A stretch of 56,400 nucleotides of DNA from Richelia sinica FACHB-800 (GCF_014698825.1 NZ_JACJTT010000036.1:1-56400); one strand, 5' to 3'; positions 46,153 to 55,956 are shown, numbered from the stretch's first letter. Translations and numbers: made by a program. The notes: generated from the sequence alone by a model not told the origin.

Positions 46153-46911
46153 ATGACGTCTTTGTCTTCAGCCGAACGCTCTTTGTTACCTATGCAATCT
46201 CAATCCTCTTTTTCCGAGGCATCACGGCCTTTCTTGACTTGGCAACGCATTCTTGACTGGGCACAAGAACACTATCGCTGCCGCACCTTCAGCAAAGATG
46301 AACGTATTCCAGCTAGACCTGGTTTGCTGTACTTAGTGCAGAGAGGTGCTATCCGCATGGTAGGAACCGCTCAAGTCAGCGCCACTGCCAGCCAACTCAC
46401 ATCTCGGCGCATTAACAGAACCCCAGAAGAAGCCTTTTTAGGGTTTGTGGGCGCTGGACAGCCTTTTGAAATTGTTGCTCAGTCTCCATTTACACTCCAG
46501 TCCTACGCTCACGTTGACCAAACAGCCGTGTTGTGGATGTACTGGCATGATTTGGACAACTGGCCTCACTTCCGTCGGGAAGTAATGGATGCCTTTAGAT
46601 ATCAGCACCAACGCAAGTTGTTGTGGCTGAGTGCTTTGGGACAAAGGCGTACCATTGACCGTCTCTTAGGATTCCTCACCTTGTTGATTGAGGAATATGG
46701 AGAACCGGCAATGAGCGAAACAGATCCCGATGTAATTCGTGGCTATTGCCTACCCTTCCCTCTAACCCATGCCCAAATTGGCAGTGCCATCGGTTCCACT
46801 CGTGTAACCGTAACCCGTTTGATGGGTAAATTGCGTCAACGTGGCCTCATTCTTACCCAAGGGGATAATTTGATTTGTTTACCAGCAGAGTCCATTAACA
46901 GAGCGAGCTAA
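46153..46911 (+). CDS. devH: CRP-family regulator DevH
   Basis: The 252-aa protein matches, as I recall it, DevH of Anabaena PCC 7120, a CRP-family regulator needed for the heterocyst glycolipid layer and so for aerobic nitrogen fixation. The N-terminal effector-like domain (about 30-160; RPGLLYLVQRGAIRMVG, FLGFVGAGQPFEIVAQSPF) lacks the usual cAMP-pocket residues. The C-terminal winged helix-turn-helix is at about 200-235 (LTHAQIGSAIGSTRVTVTRL), and its recognition helix resembles that of NtcA. It differs clearly from NtcA in the N-terminal half. A GTA-N8-TAC site lies upstream and a hairpin terminator downstream. Confidence 0.9.
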   Translation: MTSLSSAERSLLPMQSQSSFSEASRPFLTWQRILDWAQEHYRCRTFSKDERIPARPGLLYLVQRGAIRMVGTAQVSATASQLTSRRINRTPEEAFLGFVGAGQPFEIVAQSPFTLQSYAHVDQTAVLWMYWHDLDNWPHFRREVMDAFRYQHQRKLLWLSALGQRRTIDRLLGFLTLLIEEYGEPAMSETDPDVIRGYCLPFPLTHAQIGSAIGSTRVTVTRLMGKLRQRGLILTQGDNLICLPAESINRAS

Positions 46912-46954
46912 AACAGCTTTCTTGAGACTCTAGGTAAGAATCTGCACTCACGCC

Positions 46955-46984
46955 AATCTGTTTGACCACCACAAACAGATTTTG
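46955..46984 (+). terminator. Terminator after devH
   Basis: AATCTGTTTG (46955-46964) pairs with CAAACAGATT (46972-46981) around 7 nt, followed by TT and a short T/G-rich tail. Confidence 0.65.
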
Positions 46985-47304
46985 GGTAATCGGGTTTTTC
47001 CCGATGAAAGAACCTTGATGTTCGCGTATTTCTTGGATCAGAGCCTTGAGCAGCTAATCAGAACTGTCTCTGATCACAAGCAATGTCTAATTCATAGTTT
47101 GCCCCAAGACTCTAGACATCCAAGAACATTGAGGAAATATTTTCGGGGCCCAAGTGTAAAAGATGCCACCAGGACTATCAGCCACCTTTTTAAGGTATGG
47201 GTGGTCGTGCAGACACACTCCCAGAGGGGACTTAACCCTTGACCACCCAAGATGTCTTGGAAAATACTGGCAATATTTGGATGTTCACTTGTTCAATCAC
47301 TTGC
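46985..47304. other. Convergent gap after devH
   Basis: About 320 bases lie between the devH terminator and the 3' end of the solute-binding gene. An inverted repeat GGGTGGTC (47199-47206) / GACCACCC (47241-47248) could fold. Short open frames here (from 46982 and 47163) lack protein-like character and good starts. Confidence 0.45.
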
Positions 47305-48783
47305 TCAAATCGGTTCAAAATCGTACCCAGTCCCAGAACGATTACCCCGGATAATTTTGACAAGTTGGACTGGAGCTTGGCGATCGCCTGATTTTAAAAA
47401 TTTAATTTGACCCACAGCACCATCAGCCGTAAAGCTAGGTGAGGATAAGGCTTGTTGAATTCCCAAGCGAGTGGGATTTGTTTTTAAGGCAGTAATCAAA
47501 GCCACAGTGGCATCATAACTAGTGGCAGTACGCCAACTTACATCCGCTCCCCATAACTGCCGGGAATTTTGGGAGAAACTAGATTGGGAGCGACTGTGAA
47601 TATGCCAAGGTACAGCTACCACCATTCCCAAAGCTTGCTGTCGGCCGACTTCTAAAGTTTTCAAATTATAGACGTTATCTCCTGCCAGTAAACTTAATCT
47701 TTGCTGGTTGACCTGCACTAATTGCAATGTCCGGTCTAGAGTGTCAGGACTAGGAGCTAACATTAACACTTGACTACCTTGTTTAATAGCTTGTGACAAA
47801 GTTTTACCAGGACTAAAACCAGGCTGTGATAAGTCAAATTCTCCTGATATTTGTCCACCTTCTTGCACCACAGAAGACACAAACTCTGATTTGAGGGATT
47901 GGCTATAGTTACTTTGGGAATTAAAGAATACCACTGCATTTTTTTTCTGCAAGGTTGTCATCATATAACTGACTAAAGTTCTAGCCGAGATGACATCACT
48001 GGGGACAGTGCGGAAAATATAGGGACTAAAATTAGTAATTTTCCAGCTGGTACTGGTAGGAGTAATTGCTACTAGTTCTCCGGCTGTATAGACCTGACCT
48101 GCTGCTAACGTCACATCGCTGCTATAGGGGCCGACTACACCTAATACAGATGGGTTAGCGACTAATTGAGTAGCAATTTTTTGAGTGAGTAGGGGGTGAT
48201 CTTGGTCATCAGCAATTCCCACCCGTAGCTGTACTCCTTTAATCCCACCAATAGTATTAATTTCGTTTTGCGCTTGGGCAATACCTCGTAGTATTTCTAA
48301 GGCTGCATTGGGGTTAGTGCCAATGGGAACAGAAGCGACGATGGTATAACTTGTTTTGGCACCAATGCGGGCATTATTTAGGTACATCAGGGTTTCGGGG
48401 TCGTTGCGGTTCAAATTGCGGGCGACATTTAAATGAGCGATCGCTTGAGCAAATTTTTTCCCACCCATGGCTTTGACACCATCTTTTTTAGCGGGAGCAA
48501 CTTCACCAGGAGTCAGGATTCTTTCCCCGAAACTAATAAGTGCTGTAATTTGTGAATCTTGGGGATGAGTTAGTTGAATAATAGTTAATAGCTCATCGAG
48601 AAAATAATTGGTGACCAACCAAACCACACCGCTAGCAATGCTAGTTGTAATTAATAGAGATAAAACTAAAACTTTTATTTCCTTTTGGGACATAGAGAAG
48701 AGAGAATTAAGCATTAACCATGAGAAATTCCAAATTAAACTTGAACTTGACAGTGCCACCTGAATAACTTCAGTTGTGGTCAT
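47305..48783 (-). CDS. Membrane-anchored ABC-type substrate-binding (Peripla_BP_6) protein
   Basis: The 492-aa product has one N-terminal transmembrane segment (about 38-58, VLVLSLLITTSIASGVVWLV), a short TPR-like piece (AIAHLNVARNLNRNDPETLM, about 112-131), then a type I periplasmic ligand-binding fold (about 145-480: VPIGTNPNAALEILRGIAQ, GVVGPYSSDVTLAAG, TSTSWKITNFSPYIFRTVPS, TSYDATVALITAL) as in branched-chain amino acid binding proteins. No permease or ATPase gene accompanies it. It starts 7 nt after a Ser/Thr kinase gene, so the pair is co-transcribed. Starts at residue 24 or 31 are also possible. Confidence 0.85.
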   Translation of the reverse strand: MTTTEVIQVALSSSSLIWNFSWLMLNSLFSMSQKEIKVLVLSLLITTSIASGVVWLVTNYFLDELLTIIQLTHPQDSQITALISFGERILTPGEVAPAKKDGVKAMGGKKFAQAIAHLNVARNLNRNDPETLMYLNNARIGAKTSYTIVASVPIGTNPNAALEILRGIAQAQNEINTIGGIKGVQLRVGIADDQDHPLLTQKIATQLVANPSVLGVVGPYSSDVTLAAGQVYTAGELVAITPTSTSWKITNFSPYIFRTVPSDVISARTLVSYMMTTLQKKNAVVFFNSQSNYSQSLKSEFVSSVVQEGGQISGEFDLSQPGFSPGKTLSQAIKQGSQVLMLAPSPDTLDRTLQLVQVNQQRLSLLAGDNVYNLKTLEVGRQQALGMVVAVPWHIHSRSQSSFSQNSRQLWGADVSWRTATSYDATVALITALKTNPTRLGIQQALSSPSFTADGAVGQIKFLKSGDRQAPVQLVKIIRGNRSGTGYDFEPI

Positions 48784-48790
48784 GATTTTT

Positions 48791-50128
48791 TCACAGAATT
48801 AAATATAAAAATTTATATACTAAACGAAATAAGGCAGTGACACTAATGGCTGCTAATGCGGCAAATGAAGCCAGCATCAAGATTTGTCTTACGGTCATCC
48901 CACTTTGAAGATAGGGAATAAAAAAGATAATCGCTAAAGAAATGCTGGGAATAATCAGAAAATCCCGTTTTTCTAGCCAACGTTGGGTTTGAGCAAAAAT
49001 TAGGGCGGTTAAAACTACACTGGATATACCCAAACCAATGATGGGGTTTTTGACTAAACTCAATAGAGCGATCGCAATTAATGCCCCTTCAAAGCCACTA
49101 AAAGCCGCACCACTCAAGATTTCCCAGCTAGAAAAATGCGATTGTCCAGAGATAAACTGTGGTTTTCCAGGGATGGTATCCAGGCTAGAAAGGGCTGCCA
49201 ATACTGCCTCTGCTGACTGGAAACGCTGATTTGCTGCCGGTAAGAGCATTTTTGCCAAAATATCAGCGAAGTGGGGGTTAATGCTGACGAGAGAGCGCCA
49301 TTGCCACTGATGATGTTGAGGATCAAATAGGTTGGTGGCTTTTTCCCCAGTTAACAGAGTGATAACCGTCACAGCTAAAGCATATAAATCTGTGGCAGGA
49401 AATACTTGACCAGAGGATATTTGTTCAGGTGGTGCAAATCCTGGGGTATAAATACCCGTAGACACATGAGCTTCCGGAGAAACATTCGTGACTTGTTTTA
49501 CTGCTCCAAAATCTAACAGATAGAGTTTACCATCATGACGGCGGACGATATTGGAGGGTTTAATATCTCTGTGGATAATGCCTTTGTCATGGACAAACTG
49601 TAAAACTGGGAGAATTGCCTGGAGTAATTCTAAAACTTCAACTTCTGAAAACTTACCTTTTTCACTCAACTCAGCATCGAGATTTTGTCCCTGAATATAT
49701 TCCTGAACTAAATAGAAAAACTGCTCTTTTTTACCGGGAAAGGTACTCTTAACAGTGACAGGAAAATCAGCAAATAATTCTGGGATTTGCTCATGTTCAC
49801 GACCGAGTTGGGCTAAAACCTCTGCTTCTCTAGTAAATAGCTGTTGAGCGAGTTGAAGTTGAGATGAACTTAAATTACCTATGGGTTGGAGTTGTTTAAC
49901 GACACAATAAGGCATTCCAGGTATACGGCGATCCCGTGCCAGGAATGCTGCTCCAAAGCCTCCTCTTCCCAGCATCTGAATAGGTACATAACGACCATCT
50001 AACAACAACGGCATTCCACAAGCAGTGCAGTATTTTTGCACTGTTGTTTTCAGAGTTGTGAGATCGTCCAAATCCGCACAGTAGTTGTTGGGACGTGGAC
50101 AACTAGGACGAGTGCAGTAAAGTTCCAT
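48791..50128 (-). CDS. Ser/Thr protein kinase with Zn-ribbon and C-terminal membrane helices
   Basis: The 445-aa kinase begins with a cysteine cluster (Cys5, 10, 17, 34, 37; MELYCTRPSCPRPNNYC, YCTACGMPLLLDGRY) typical of cyanobacterial 4-Cys kinases. The kinase domain (about 48-315) has GRGGFG, YCVVKQL (ATP-binding Lys), IHRDIKPSNIV (catalytic Asp), LLDFGAVKQV and APPEQISSG. About four hydrophobic segments follow (about 335-440), anchoring it in a membrane. It is co-transcribed with the extracytoplasmic binding protein downstream. Inference: the binding protein senses a ligand for the kinase. All core catalytic residues are present. Confidence 0.92.
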   Translation of the reverse strand: MELYCTRPSCPRPNNYCADLDDLTTLKTTVQKYCTACGMPLLLDGRYVPIQMLGRGGFGAAFLARDRRIPGMPYCVVKQLQPIGNLSSSQLQLAQQLFTREAEVLAQLGREHEQIPELFADFPVTVKSTFPGKKEQFFYLVQEYIQGQNLDAELSEKGKFSEVEVLELLQAILPVLQFVHDKGIIHRDIKPSNIVRRHDGKLYLLDFGAVKQVTNVSPEAHVSTGIYTPGFAPPEQISSGQVFPATDLYALAVTVITLLTGEKATNLFDPQHHQWQWRSLVSINPHFADILAKMLLPAANQRFQSAEAVLAALSSLDTIPGKPQFISGQSHFSSWEILSGAAFSGFEGALIAIALLSLVKNPIIGLGISSVVLTALIFAQTQRWLEKRDFLIIPSISLAIIFFIPYLQSGMTVRQILMLASFAALAAISVTALFRLVYKFLYLIL

Positions 50129-50321
50129 GTTGGTATTTGGTCATGGGTCAGTGGTCAAAAAATTTTCGATTTGAGGTTTGGCCGTTGGCAATTAGTTGTT
50201 TGGTTTGAGTTAGTCCGCTGAATAACGGTAAACATCTCAAATCACCATATAGCTAATCTCCAATTGCCAATCGCTAATCTCCAATAGTTTGGCTACTGAC
50301 TCCAAATGGTTGATGACATTT

Positions 50322-51335
50322 TCAGTCTGCGTCGGCAAAGTTGCGGGTGACAGCATCCAATGTATTAACCACAAGATTTTTTGGTGATAACTTTAACGTT
50401 TCCTGATTCCATCCAGGAGTGGCAAACTGGGGTAAAATTTCCTGGCTAAAAGCTTCTGCGGCTTTGGATCTATAGCGATTGGGATTTAATATTAACCACA
50501 GTGTCCGCTTGACCACAACTCCTTCAATGGGAACGCAATGTAAAACACCCATTTGTAACTCTTTAGCGATCGCCGAAGTTGAGACAAAAGCCGCCCCTAA
50601 ACCCGATTGGACAGCATTTTTAATGGCTTCGATGGAATTGAGTTCCATTTCAAATTTAAATCGCCTAGTGTCAATATCGCAGCGTGCTAAAACATGGTCA
50701 ATTACTTTGCGGATAGTTGATTGGGAATCAAGGGCAATGAATTGAAGTTTATATAGGTCTTCTTTTTGAATGGTTTCTAGTTTGGCAAAAGGATGGAACG
50801 GCGGCAAAATCAGCGCTAGTTCATCTTCAGCGTAGGGAATTATTTCTAAAGATTCTACTAATTCTGCGGGTATTTCTCCACCAATAATGGCGAGGTCAAC
50901 CTGTCCATTGGCTACACTCCAGGCAGTGCGGCGAGTAGAATGAACGTGCAATTGCACTGCGACATCGGGGTATTTTTGGCGGAACAAACCAATCATTCTT
51001 GGTAGCAAATAAGTTCCCGTGGTTTGGGATGCACCAACGATTAAAGTTCCACCTTGGAGATTTTGTAAATCCTCAATGGCACGGCAAGTTTCCTGACATA
51101 AACTGAGGATTTTTTCTCCATAACTCAAGAGTAGATGACCAGCTTCTGTTAATTGAGCGCGACGGCCGCCACGATCAAATAACGGGACATCTAACTGCCG
51201 CTCTAGGTTTTGAACTTGTAAACTCACGGCAGGTTGGGAGACATAAAGACTATCAGCGGCACGCTTAAAGCTCCCTTCTTGAGCGATCGCTTTGAGAATG
51301 CGTAACTGATCTAGTGTGAAAGGAAGGTCAGACAT
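50322..51335 (-). CDS. pacR: LysR-type regulator, PacR/RbcR family
   Basis: The 337-aa protein from [20 protein letters not shown] has the LysR HTH (about 8-65, [20 protein letters not shown], then [16 protein letters not shown]) and the effector domain (about 95-300). Position and sequence fit All3953/PacR of Anabaena PCC 7120 (from memory), a global regulator of carbon assimilation in the RbcR family. An in-frame ATG at 51383 would add 16 unusual residues and is not preferred. It is divergent from the NnrU/Z-ISO-like gene. The naming relies on recall of gene order plus family motifs. Confidence 0.85.
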   Translation of the reverse strand: MSDLPFTLDQLRILKAIAQEGSFKRAADSLYVSQPAVSLQVQNLERQLDVPLFDRGGRRAQLTEAGHLLLSYGEKILSLCQETCRAIEDLQNLQGGTLIVGASQTTGTYLLPRMIGLFRQKYPDVAVQLHVHSTRRTAWSVANGQVDLAIIGGEIPAELVESLEIIPYAEDELALILPPFHPFAKLETIQKEDLYKLQFIALDSQSTIRKVIDHVLARCDIDTRRFKFEMELNSIEAIKNAVQSGLGAAFVSTSAIAKELQMGVLHCVPIEGVVVKRTLWLILNPNRYRSKAAEAFSQEILPQFATPGWNQETLKLSPKNLVVNTLDAVTRNFADAD

Positions 51336-51636
51336 AAGGCTCAACCCACAAACAAGAAAGGAGCGGCTTTGGCAATAAATCAAGTTTCTCAGATGGCTGG
51401 GTATGATTTATTGGTTCGTAAAATTGGAAGCTTTACTCGAAAAAGACATTACCACAACATATTGTTTCAAGTCCTGTTTTCAACACTGATTAATCCTCTG
51501 ATGATAAAATCTGCAAACAGAAAGGCAAGGGCCAAAAAGACGCGGATACCATATTTTGACTCCGCACTTCTGGTACATACTTCGTGGTATTGGTGTTACT
51601 AAATTTAGTTTTCTATAGATTACTTCACTTGTGTAT

Positions 51637-52359
51637 ATGCTGCCGAATCCTTGGTTTACCTCCAGTCATTTTGTCATGCTGGGGTTACAATTAACCTTTG
51701 CCATCGCCCATAGTGGTGGCGCTGCTCTGCGTCCTTGGGCAGAAAAATACATTGGACCAAGGCTGTATCGCATTTTGTTTGCATTGGTAAGCTTACCCTT
51801 GGCGGTGATTCTCATTGTTTACTTTTTTCAGCACCGTTATGACGGCTTGCAGCTGTGGCAAGTCCAAGGAGTGCCGGGGGTGAAAATATTAGTTTGGGTA
51901 TTATCTGCAATTTCCTTTGTGTTTTTATATCCTGCTACCTTCAATCTACTAGAAATTGCGGCTATTCAAAAGCCCCAAGTCCATCTTTACGAAACAGGCA
52001 TTATCCGTATTACCCGTCACCCCCAAATGTTTGGTCAAGTGATTTGGTGTATTGCTCATACTCTCTGGTTGGGTACAAGCTTTACCCTTGTCACTTCTAT
52101 GGGCTTGATACTGCATCACTTATTTGGTGTGTGGCATGGTGACCGCAGGTTGAGCGATCGCTATGGTGAGGCTTTCGCTGCTGTTAAACAAAGAACTTCC
52201 ATCGTTCCCTTCCAAGCTATTCTCGATGGTCGTCAATCTCTCCAATGGCATGAATTTCTGCGTCCTGCGTATTTAGGCATTACCATTTTTGTTGGTTTAC
52301 TCTGGTGGGCCCATCCGCTATTAATAGAAGCTACAAGTAAAGTACAATGGTCGTTATAG
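51637..52359 (+). CDS. NnrU family membrane protein, possible 15-cis-zeta-carotene isomerase
   Basis: The 240-aa protein has about six to seven hydrophobic segments and the conserved heme-family motifs FAIAHSGGAALRPWAEKYIG and IIRITRHPQMFGQVIWCIAH, with later RLSDRYGEAF. NnrU and plant Z-ISO are homologous; Z-ISO isomerises 9,15,9'-tri-cis-zeta-carotene in carotenoid synthesis, and a cyanobacterial member with that activity has been reported. Whether this protein is the Z-ISO or another NnrU paralogue cannot be told here. The ATG at 51637 is chosen over the GTG at 51631. A hairpin at 52539-52572 may end the transcript. Confidence 0.82.
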   Translation: MLPNPWFTSSHFVMLGLQLTFAIAHSGGAALRPWAEKYIGPRLYRILFALVSLPLAVILIVYFFQHRYDGLQLWQVQGVPGVKILVWVLSAISFVFLYPATFNLLEIAAIQKPQVHLYETGIIRITRHPQMFGQVIWCIAHTLWLGTSFTLVTSMGLILHHLFGVWHGDRRLSDRYGEAFAAVKQRTSIVPFQAILDGRQSLQWHEFLRPAYLGITIFVGLLWWAHPLLIEATSKVQWSL

Positions 52360-52786
52360 CTGATCCCCAATACTCATAGCCGATACCAATTTAATCAAAA
52401 CTTCTGCTGATCAGTTGCCCCATAATCAATGTAGGATGAATTCAAATAGCTGTTAGTAGAGTTATCTTGAGCCGATAGAATTTGTACTAGGAACATATTT
52501 TCTAGACATTACACCGCACTCAAGAGTTCAACATCTCCAAAAAGCCACTAAATTAATCGAGTTGGCTTTTTTCCATACTAACAATACAAAGCACTCCAAT
52601 CTTACCCATTTATCACAAGCATGAGAGCTTATATCATTCAAAGCTGAATTATCCAGAGCCAACTACACAATTACTCAGCCAGACCCAGAAGCCAATTTCC
52701 CACCCCCAAGCCCAAATTCCTAATGGTATAACTTCTCCTGCTGGTAGCTATTTCCATAGAACAATCTTAATCATTCACGAGGTGTC
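52360..52786. other. Spacer between NnrU-like and thioredoxin-like genes
   Basis: 427 bases with no gene. It contains a stem of AAAAGCCA / TGGCTTTTTT type (52539-52572) that could terminate the upstream transcript, and a piece (ATACCAATTTAATCAAAACTTCTG-like, near 52382) also seen near 15861. Confidence 0.5.
52539..52572 (+). terminator. Possible terminator after NnrU-like gene
   Basis: AAAAGCCA pairs with TGGCTTTT across about 16 nt, followed by TT; it lies about 180 nt after the stop codon. Confidence 0.5.
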
Positions 52787-53173
52787 ATGGTGTTGTCGGT
52801 TAGTGAACGGACATTTACTCAAGAAGTTTTAGAATCTTCAGTTCCCGTTTTAGTCAATTTTGAAGCACCTTGGTGTGGATTGTGTCGGATTATTCATCCT
52901 GTGTTATTACAGTTTCAAGCGCAATATGGCTCAGAAATCAAACTAGTGGGGATAAATGCCGATCAAAATTTTAAGTTGTCTAACACCTATAGGCTCAAAT
53001 CCTTACCAACCTTACTTTTGATTGAAAAAGGTATAGTCCGTCAACGGCTAGAGGGTTTTCGTTCTAGAGAAGATTTTCGTTTAGCTTTAGAAGAAATCAA
53101 ACTAGCATCCAGCATTAGTCATAAAAATTACAATAGTCCCAAAACCATAGACTGGGAGTGCCGTTCAGCTTAA
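52787..53173 (+). CDS. Thioredoxin-like protein with WCGLC active site
   Basis: The 128-aa thioredoxin-fold protein has FEAPWCGLCRIIHPVL (Cys-Gly-Leu-Cys instead of Cys-Gly-Pro-Cys), KLVGINADQN and the cis-Pro loop RLKSLPTLLLIEKG. Replacing Pro by Leu in the active site usually shifts redox potential, so it may not act as a general reductase. The last ~25 residues extend past the fold. The position before ndhF is conserved in Anabaena (recall). A terminator follows (53282-53318). Confidence 0.9.
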   Translation: MVLSVSERTFTQEVLESSVPVLVNFEAPWCGLCRIIHPVLLQFQAQYGSEIKLVGINADQNFKLSNTYRLKSLPTLLLIEKGIVRQRLEGFRSREDFRLALEEIKLASSISHKNYNSPKTIDWECRSA

Positions 53174-53663
53174 ATTCGACTCTTGATGATCAACACCCCG
53201 TACTGTGTAACCAGTGTCAATTGATTCAAAATTTAGCATTAAAAACTTAACAACTTTTTAGCCAAATATAAAACCATGCTTAATACCCCACTCAATCATT
53301 TGCGAGTGGGGTATTTTATCCTCAAGGGTGTGTGTCACAATTATTAACAGTTAGGACAAGTTTAGGCAATTGAAGGCTAAAGTGATGAAGTTGCAAACAC
53401 GGTAACGGCTGTTCTTTGCTCCTGGCTTGCTCTGCACAGAAATAGCAAAGACACAACCGTGGAAGTATGAAAATTGTCTGTTTACTCAATCCGTCACGAC
53501 TTGTAACTTCCTCGAACCAAAACTACCCTCAAAGGGAGGCTGCTAAAGCGCCTACTATCGGCGTTCTCGAATGTTGTGCGAGACTTATAATTGACTTTTC
53601 GTTCTTCATGCTTTGGCCTTCAACCTCTTTCGTGCAGAATTCTAAAAGAAGTAGGCGTCAGTG
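53174..53663. other. ndhF upstream region
   Basis: 490 bases: the terminator at 53282-53318 and then about 340 bases that should hold the ndhF promoter and leader. No classical regulator site was recognised; open frames here are without protein-like character. Confidence 0.45.
53282..53318 (+). terminator. Terminator after thioredoxin-like gene
   Basis: AATACCCCACTC pairs with GAGTGGGGTATT around 10 nt, followed by TTATCC. Confidence 0.85.
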
Positions 53664-55748
53664 ATGGAAGTAATCTATCAGTATGCCTGGCTGATTCCAG
53701 TTTTGCCCTTACTAGGAGCAATGCTAGTCGGTCTAGGGCTAATTTCATTAAATCAGGTGACAAATCGCCTACGACAGCTAAATGCTGCGGTAATTATCTC
53801 CCTGATGGGGGCAGCAATGGGTCTGTCGATCGCTTTGCTCTGGAGTCAAATTCAAGGGCATGAGCCTTATCTCCGCACTCTGGAATGGGCAGCAGCAGGC
53901 AATTTTCACCTCACTATGGGCTACACCATTGACCATTTAACAGCGGTAATGCTGGTGATTGTCACCACGGTAGCCTTTTTAGTAATGGTTTACACTGATG
54001 GGTACATGGCCCATGACCCTGGTTATGTGCGGTTCTACGCGTATCTGAGCTTATTCGGCTCATCCATGCTAGGACTGGTGGTCAGCCCCAACCTGGTACA
54101 GATTTACATTTTCTGGGAATTGGTGGGGATGTGTTCCTACTTGCTGGTCGGTTTTTGGTACGATCGCAAGGCAGCCGCCGATGCTTGTCAAAAAGCATTT
54201 GTTACTAACCGCGTCGGTGACTTTGGTCTGTTGTTGGGCATTCTGGGGCTATTTTGGGCCACAGGCAGCTTTGAATTCAATCTCATGGGCGATCGCCTAG
54301 CTGAACTCGTAGCCACAGGTTCTGTCAGCAATTTCCTGGCAGTGCTGTTTGCGATTTTAGTTTTCCTCGGCCCAGTGGCCAAATCCGCTCAATTTCCCCT
54401 CCATGTCTGGTTACCAGACGCAATGGAAGGCCCCACTCCCATTTCTGCCCTTATTCACGCCGCTACAATGGTGGCAGCAGGTGTATTCCTGATTGCCCGG
54501 ATGTACCCAGTGTTTGAGCACGTTCCCGCCGCAATGAACGTGATTGCCTTCACTGGAGCATTTACAGCTTTCTTGGGTGCGACCATCGCTATTACCCAAA
54601 ACGACATCAAAAAGGGCTTGGCTTACTCCACCATTTCCCAACTCGGTTACATGGTGATGGCTATGGGAGTAGGTGCTTACTCTGCTGGTTTATTCCACCT
54701 CATGACCCACGCCTATTTCAAGGCCATGCTGTTCTTGGGTTCTGGTTCTGTGATTCACGGCATGGAAGCAGTGGTTGGTCACGACCCCGTTTTAGCCCAG
54801 GATATGCGGTTAATGGGTGGACTACGGAAGTATATGCCCGTTACAGGTTTCACATTTCTGATCGGCTGCTTGGCAATTTCCGGGATTCCTCCCTTTGCTG
54901 GCTTCTGGTCAAAAGATGAAATTCTAGGTGCGGCCTTTGCTGCTAACCCTCTGTTGTGGTTCATTGGTTGGTTAACTGCCGGTATTACCGCTTTTTACAT
55001 GTTTAGAATGTATTTCTCAACATTTGAAGGCAAATTCCGGGGTAAAGATGAGAAAATCAAAACCCAACTTAAGCAAGCTGCTGCCGCTGTAGTAGCAAAA
55101 TTAGCTGGGGAACCAGCACCCAACTTTGGCCCTGGGGCGATGAAGAAAGGAGAACTGGAGGCCCACTCCCACGACTCCCACTCTCATCACAGCGATTCTC
55201 CCCATGAATCCCCTTGGACAATGGTTTTACCTTTAGTGGTGTTGGCTGTACCTTCAATTTTGATTGGTTTGGTGGGTACTCCTTACGCCAACTATTTTGA
55301 GCAGTTTATCTTTTCTCCCACTGAAAATTTAGCTGAAGTGATGGAAAAAGCGGCAGAGTTCGACCCCCAAGAATTTTATGTGATGGCGGGTAGTTCTATT
55401 GCCATTTCCGTTGTCGGTATTACCCTAGCGGCGCTGATGTATTTATGGAAGAAAATTGATGCAGCAGCGATCGCTAAAAGCATTAAACCCCTGTATGAGT
55501 TTTCCCTCAACAAGTGGTACTTCGATGACATTTACTACAATGTCTTCGTCCTGGGTTTACGCCGTCTCGCTAGACAGGTACTGGAAGTAGACTTCCGGGT
55601 TGTAGATGGTGCTGTAAACTTAACAGGATTTTTCACCCTGGTTAGTGGTGAAGGTTTGAAATACCTAGAAAACGGTCGCGTCCAATTTTATGCCCTCATC
55701 GTCTTTGGGGCAGTTTTGGGCTTAGTGATTGTCTTTGGTGTTACTTAA
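53664..55748 (+). CDS. ndhF: NAD(P)H-quinone oxidoreductase subunit 5 (NDH-1L)
   Basis: NdhF is the large proton-pumping antiporter-like subunit of NDH-1L, used in respiration and cyclic electron flow. The 694-aa protein starts MEVIYQYAWLIPVLPLLGAM (the GTG at 53661 would add one residue). Conserved signatures are IFWELVGMCSYLLVGFW (Glu in TM5), GPVAKSAQFPLHVWLPDAME and GPTPISALIHAATMVAAGVF (Lys in TM7), and LAYSTISQLGYMVMA. A His-rich insert (about 494-515, SHDSHSHHSDSPHESP) lies between late helices. The C-terminal long helix region is present. It is full length, with a terminator about 90 nt after the stop. Confidence 0.96.
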   Translation: MEVIYQYAWLIPVLPLLGAMLVGLGLISLNQVTNRLRQLNAAVIISLMGAAMGLSIALLWSQIQGHEPYLRTLEWAAAGNFHLTMGYTIDHLTAVMLVIVTTVAFLVMVYTDGYMAHDPGYVRFYAYLSLFGSSMLGLVVSPNLVQIYIFWELVGMCSYLLVGFWYDRKAAADACQKAFVTNRVGDFGLLLGILGLFWATGSFEFNLMGDRLAELVATGSVSNFLAVLFAILVFLGPVAKSAQFPLHVWLPDAMEGPTPISALIHAATMVAAGVFLIARMYPVFEHVPAAMNVIAFTGAFTAFLGATIAITQNDIKKGLAYSTISQLGYMVMAMGVGAYSAGLFHLMTHAYFKAMLFLGSGSVIHGMEAVVGHDPVLAQDMRLMGGLRKYMPVTGFTFLIGCLAISGIPPFAGFWSKDEILGAAFAANPLLWFIGWLTAGITAFYMFRMYFSTFEGKFRGKDEKIKTQLKQAAAAVVAKLAGEPAPNFGPGAMKKGELEAHSHDSHSHHSDSPHESPWTMVLPLVVLAVPSILIGLVGTPYANYFEQFIFSPTENLAEVMEKAAEFDPQEFYVMAGSSIAISVVGITLAALMYLWKKIDAAAIAKSIKPLYEFSLNKWYFDDIYYNVFVLGLRRLARQVLEVDFRVVDGAVNLTGFFTLVSGEGLKYLENGRVQFYALIVFGAVLGLVIVFGVT

Positions 55749-55835
55749 ATGGCAAGTTACAGGGGACGGGTGAGAGCAACATCTTTAACCTTTCCTCTGT
55801 TGTCATTGATTTCCATATCTATCTATAACCCTGAT

Positions 55836-55866
55836 AGAGACGTTTATGAAAACGTCTCTCTTTTTA
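55836..55866 (+). terminator. Terminator after ndhF
   Basis: AGAGACGTTT (55836-55845) pairs perfectly with AAACGTCTCT around ATGA, followed by CTTTTT. The sequence shares its core with the dispersed hairpins at 15189 and 36314. Confidence 0.85.
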
Positions 55867-55956
55867 TAGCCAGTGGTTAGGACATTAACTAATACCAATT
55901 CTCTAAAATAAGCCTACAGATGTGATAATAAGATTAAACCAGATAAAAGGTAAACA

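Noticed and set aside
46153-46911. ntcA
   Set aside because: The recognition helix is NtcA-like but the N-terminal two thirds do not match NtcA; sequence and gene order fit DevH.
46982-47242. 86-aa ORF after devH
   Set aside because: It begins with TTG inside the terminator tail, has no family resemblance and overlaps an inverted repeat.
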